Part shown: one piece after another, positions 7,020 to 8,338 of the stretch | Position numbering within the stretch: the stretch's first letter is position 1 | Layout: the number at the start of each line of letters is the position of its first letter | From: CAZTWC01 sp964617105 [NCBI: uncultured Myxococcia bacterium] | GTDB lineage: Bacteria > CAZTWC01 | Reading direction: 5' to 3' | DNA: 8,338 nucleotides | Assembly: GCA_964617105.1 (NCBI GenBank) | Contig: CAZTWC010000150.1 | Location: forward strand, 432 to 8,769 | Position numbers and translations under genes: made by a program | The notes under the pieces: model-generated | What the model was told of the DNA's origin: nothing | The model's database searches: none | Seen by the model: the letters and a program-made list of their open reading frames with translations, nothing else

Positions 7020-7983
7020 CTTCCGCCTCTCCATTAACCGTTTTCTCAATATTGCGTTCAATAAAGGTGCCCAATCTGGTTTTGTCCTGAGGGGCTATCC
7101 GCCAGAATTCGCATCCTATAACTTTGCCTGCCACCCACCTGACCACTGCCACAAATTCAATTGGCGTGGTACCTTCCAGCAATATTTTTCCGCAAATTCT
7201 CTCTTTTGGGTTAACAAAGGTATTGCCCGGCAGAAAAACGCCAAATCCACCCAGGCTTACATCCTGCAAGGAACATTTCTCCATAAAAGTATCGATTAAC
7301 ACAAAAGAGTTTTCTGTATTAATATCAATTCGGTTAAACTCCCTCTTCTCCGCCCAGTTAATTTCTTCTTCCTGTTCATTCTCTTCCAGTTCATTCTCTT
7401 CCAGTTCGTTCTCTTCCCGTTCGTTCTCTTCCAGGTGTTCTTTTTCAAGTTCAGTAGCGCTGCTTGTATCATCATTATTTTTCAGCAACATTACAATTTG
7501 TCTTTTACTCTCAACATCTTCTATGAGTTGGTTGTTTTCAGAAATCAATTGGATAATCTGCAGGTTTGATTGTTCCAGTTTATTGCTTAGCGCTTTGAGC
7601 AGGTTATTTAAGATAATTGATTCCAAGTCTGGACGGGAGTTAAACAGATCGGTTAAATCTTTTTTATGAAGCAGTAAGCAATAGGATTCTTCTTCAGCAA
7701 AAATACCAGCTGTCCGGGGTTCATTCAGCAACACTCCCATCTCGCCGATAATGCTGATGGGTTCTATAATTGATAGCACTTTTTGTTTGCATATCACGCT
7801 CATTTTGCCGGCCAGAAGGATCAACATGTAACTACTGGGGGCGCCACTTTCAAAAAGAAGCATTTTAGGCCGAAAATGTTTTTTTTCCCCTTTTTTTAAA
7901 AAAAGGCTGATGTCAACAGGAGATAGGCCCTGAAAGACAATAGAGTTGGCCAAAATTCTAATAACTTGCTCTATTTCTGCCAT
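7012..7983 (-). CDS. Fusion of cNMP-binding domain and PilZ domain with acidic repeat linker
   Basis: This protein has 323 residues. A Crp-type cyclic-nucleotide-binding domain (about 8-125) has the cassette IGEMGVLLNEPRTAG (E81, R90). A helical, coiled-coil-like stretch follows (about 125-168), then a very acidic linker (about 180-208) of LEENE/REENE repeats. A PilZ domain closes the protein (about 211-315) with the two signature c-di-GMP elements: R214-E-F-N-R218 (RxxxR) and D241-V-S-L-G-G246 ([DN]xSxxG). PilZ domains bind c-di-GMP and act on motility, secretion or polysaccharide synthesis. No catalytic or DNA-binding domain is seen, so it probably works by protein contacts in the cytoplasm. 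The ATG start at 7983 has only a weak GGG upstream. It lies 48 bases after the GspN-like gene and overlaps the next cNMP gene by 8 bases, suggesting one transcript. Homopolymer runs lie in codons 27-36. Confidence 0.9.
   Translation of the reverse strand: MAEIEQVIRILANSIVFQGLSPVDISLFLKKGEKKHFRPKMLLFESGAPSSYMLILLAGKMSVICKQKVLSIIEPISIIGEMGVLLNEPRTAGIFAEEESYCLLLHKKDLTDLFNSRPDLESIILNNLLKALSNKLEQSNLQIIQLISENNQLIEDVESKRQIVMLLKNNDDTSSATELEKEHLEENEREENELEENELEENEQEEEINWAEKREFNRIDINTENSFVLIDTFMEKCSLQDVSLGGFGVFLPGNTFVNPKERICGKILLEGTTPIEFVAVVRWVAGKVIGCEFWRIAPQDKTRLGTFIERNIEKTVNGEAEDV
7375..7434 (-). repeat. Four tandem 15-bp repeats in the acidic linker of the cNMP/PilZ gene
   Basis: Units of 15 bases (plus strand ttcattctcttccag and close variants) run at 7375-7389, 7390-7404, 7405-7419 and 7420-7434. 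The first two are identical; the others differ by one or two bases. Read on the coding strand, each gives LEENE or REENE, and a degenerate fifth copy (QEEEI) follows. The 15-base period keeps the frame, so copy-number change would lengthen or shorten the linker without breaking the gene. Confidence 0.9.
7879..7904 (-). repeat. Homopolymer cluster with slippery heptamer in the cNMP/PilZ gene
   Basis: On the coding strand codons 27-36 contain runs of T7, A7, G4 and A8. The segment at 7900-7894 reads T_TTA_AAA in frame, which fits the X_XXY_YYZ pattern for -1 ribosomal slippage. A -1 shift would end about 20 to 25 codons later. The runs are also prone to replication slippage that would switch the gene off. 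The tract is seen directly; any functional role is inference. Confidence 0.5.
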
Positions 7984-8031
7984 ATTTTGCCCAACATTTT
8001 AAATATGTAGCGGTTTGCTTAGTTTACTATC

Positions 8032-8338
8032 CTAAGGTAATGGTCTTAAGAGGGGAGAGGTAATAGTACCGGACATAGAATAGTTGTAAAAATTGCCTGG
8101 TCCACTGCCTTTCTTAAGGTTTAGCACTTGTAAAAGACTTACTAATTTGGGGTTGGCGTCCAGGAATTTTTTTACTGGTTTGAACCTCAGGGTAAGACTG
8201 GCGGCACTTTTTTCCAACTCTTGATTGAGAACCACAAATCCTTCTACTTTAGCCTCGATATCGCTGTTATTGGTGACGAATTTATCTACTTTTATTCGTC
8301 CTTTTTCTATACTAAATACCGATTTTAACTCTCCTATT
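8032..8338 (-). CDS. gspN: C-terminal part of GspN-like type II secretion protein (5' end outside window)
   Basis: The leftward frame is open to the right edge (codons from 8337) and ends with TAG at 8034-8032, giving the last 101 residues. An internal GTG at 8235 is not the true start, because the homology continues upstream of it. The visible part, with IEKGRIKVDKFVTNNSDIEAKV, then a strand-rich LTLRFKPVKKFLDANPKLVSLL and the final YNYSMSGTITSPLLRP, matches my knowledge of the C-terminus of deltaproteobacterial GspN: a repeated beta domain ending in a Gly-Thr-hydrophobic-x-x-Pro strand. GspN is an accessory inner-membrane/periplasmic component of the type II secretion system. The AsmA-like/YdbH-like fold is a related alternative. 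The cNMP/PilZ gene starts 48 bases downstream on the same strand. Confidence 0.7.
   Translation of the reverse strand, partial: IGELKSVFSIEKGRIKVDKFVTNNSDIEAKVEGFVVLNQELEKSAASLTLRFKPVKKFLDANPKLVSLLQVLNLKKGSGPGNFYNYSMSGTITSPLLRPLP

Noticed and set aside
7020-7061. Longer start (TTG at 7061) for the stand-alone cNMP protein
   Set aside because: The ATG at 7019 has a good ribosome site at correct spacing and a coupled overlap with the upstream stop; the TTG start has neither.
7124-7669. Long plus-strand open frame with a Ser/Phe-rich repeat tract
   Set aside because: It is the complement of the cNMP/PilZ gene; the SFSSS repeat is only the reverse of the EENEL codons, and it has no recognisable domain.
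8032-8235. Small complete 67-residue protein starting at GTG 8235
   Set aside because: The frame stays open to the window edge and the upstream residues fit the GspN C-terminal domain, so this is a fragment of a larger gene.

Overview
This window looks like a bacterial chromosome from the former Deltaproteobacteria (Myxococcota- or Bdellovibrionota-like lineages); I cannot name a genus. The signs are surface proteins built from tandem ASH/HYDIN-type beta-sandwich repeats with a DVDL/NPNWG-type C-terminal domain, a Cys-rich GCEC module of the kind common in myxobacterial surface proteins, a GspN-like protein, a FliS flagellin chaperone behind a possible sigma-54 promoter, and a PilZ protein fused to a cyclic-nucleotide-binding domain. 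Base composition is moderate and looks even throughout. I see no insertion sequence, phage gene, tRNA, rRNA or CRISPR array. No gene-free stretch exceeds 90 bases.

Layout. Positions 1-3559 (+) hold two tandem, paralogous ASH-repeat surface or exported proteins; the first is cut by the left edge. Positions 3577-5861 (+) hold a tight two-gene unit: a Gfo/Idh/MocA oxidoreductase whose end overlaps by 31 bases the start of a class III PLP aminotransferase of the lysine 6-transaminase (LAT) family. Positions 5949-6464 (+) encode FliS with an unusual basic C-terminal tail. The other half runs leftward from the right edge: the C-terminal part of a GspN-like type II secretion protein (8338-8032), a cNMP-binding/PilZ fusion (7983-7012) and a stand-alone cNMP-binding protein (7019-6483) whose start overlaps the previous stop. 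The two halves converge, with 18 bases between the stops of fliS and the cNMP protein.

How the genes may work together (inference). The ASH proteins probably act in the cell envelope or outside the cell. The leftward cluster couples an envelope/secretion gene to two nucleotide-second-messenger receptors. One of these combines a cyclic-nucleotide pocket with a PilZ (c-di-GMP) domain across an acidic linker made of 15-bp repeats. The oxidoreductase/aminotransferase pair is the least explained part. Each enzyme belongs to a well-known family, but the aminotransferase has Gly where the lysine-specific glutamate switch of characterised LAT should be. Its partner resembles oxidoreductases of sugar-modification clusters, and the pair sits next to fliS. 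An amino-sugar or modified-amino-acid pathway, possibly for flagellin or surface glycan decoration, is a reasonable hypothesis that the sequence alone does not prove.
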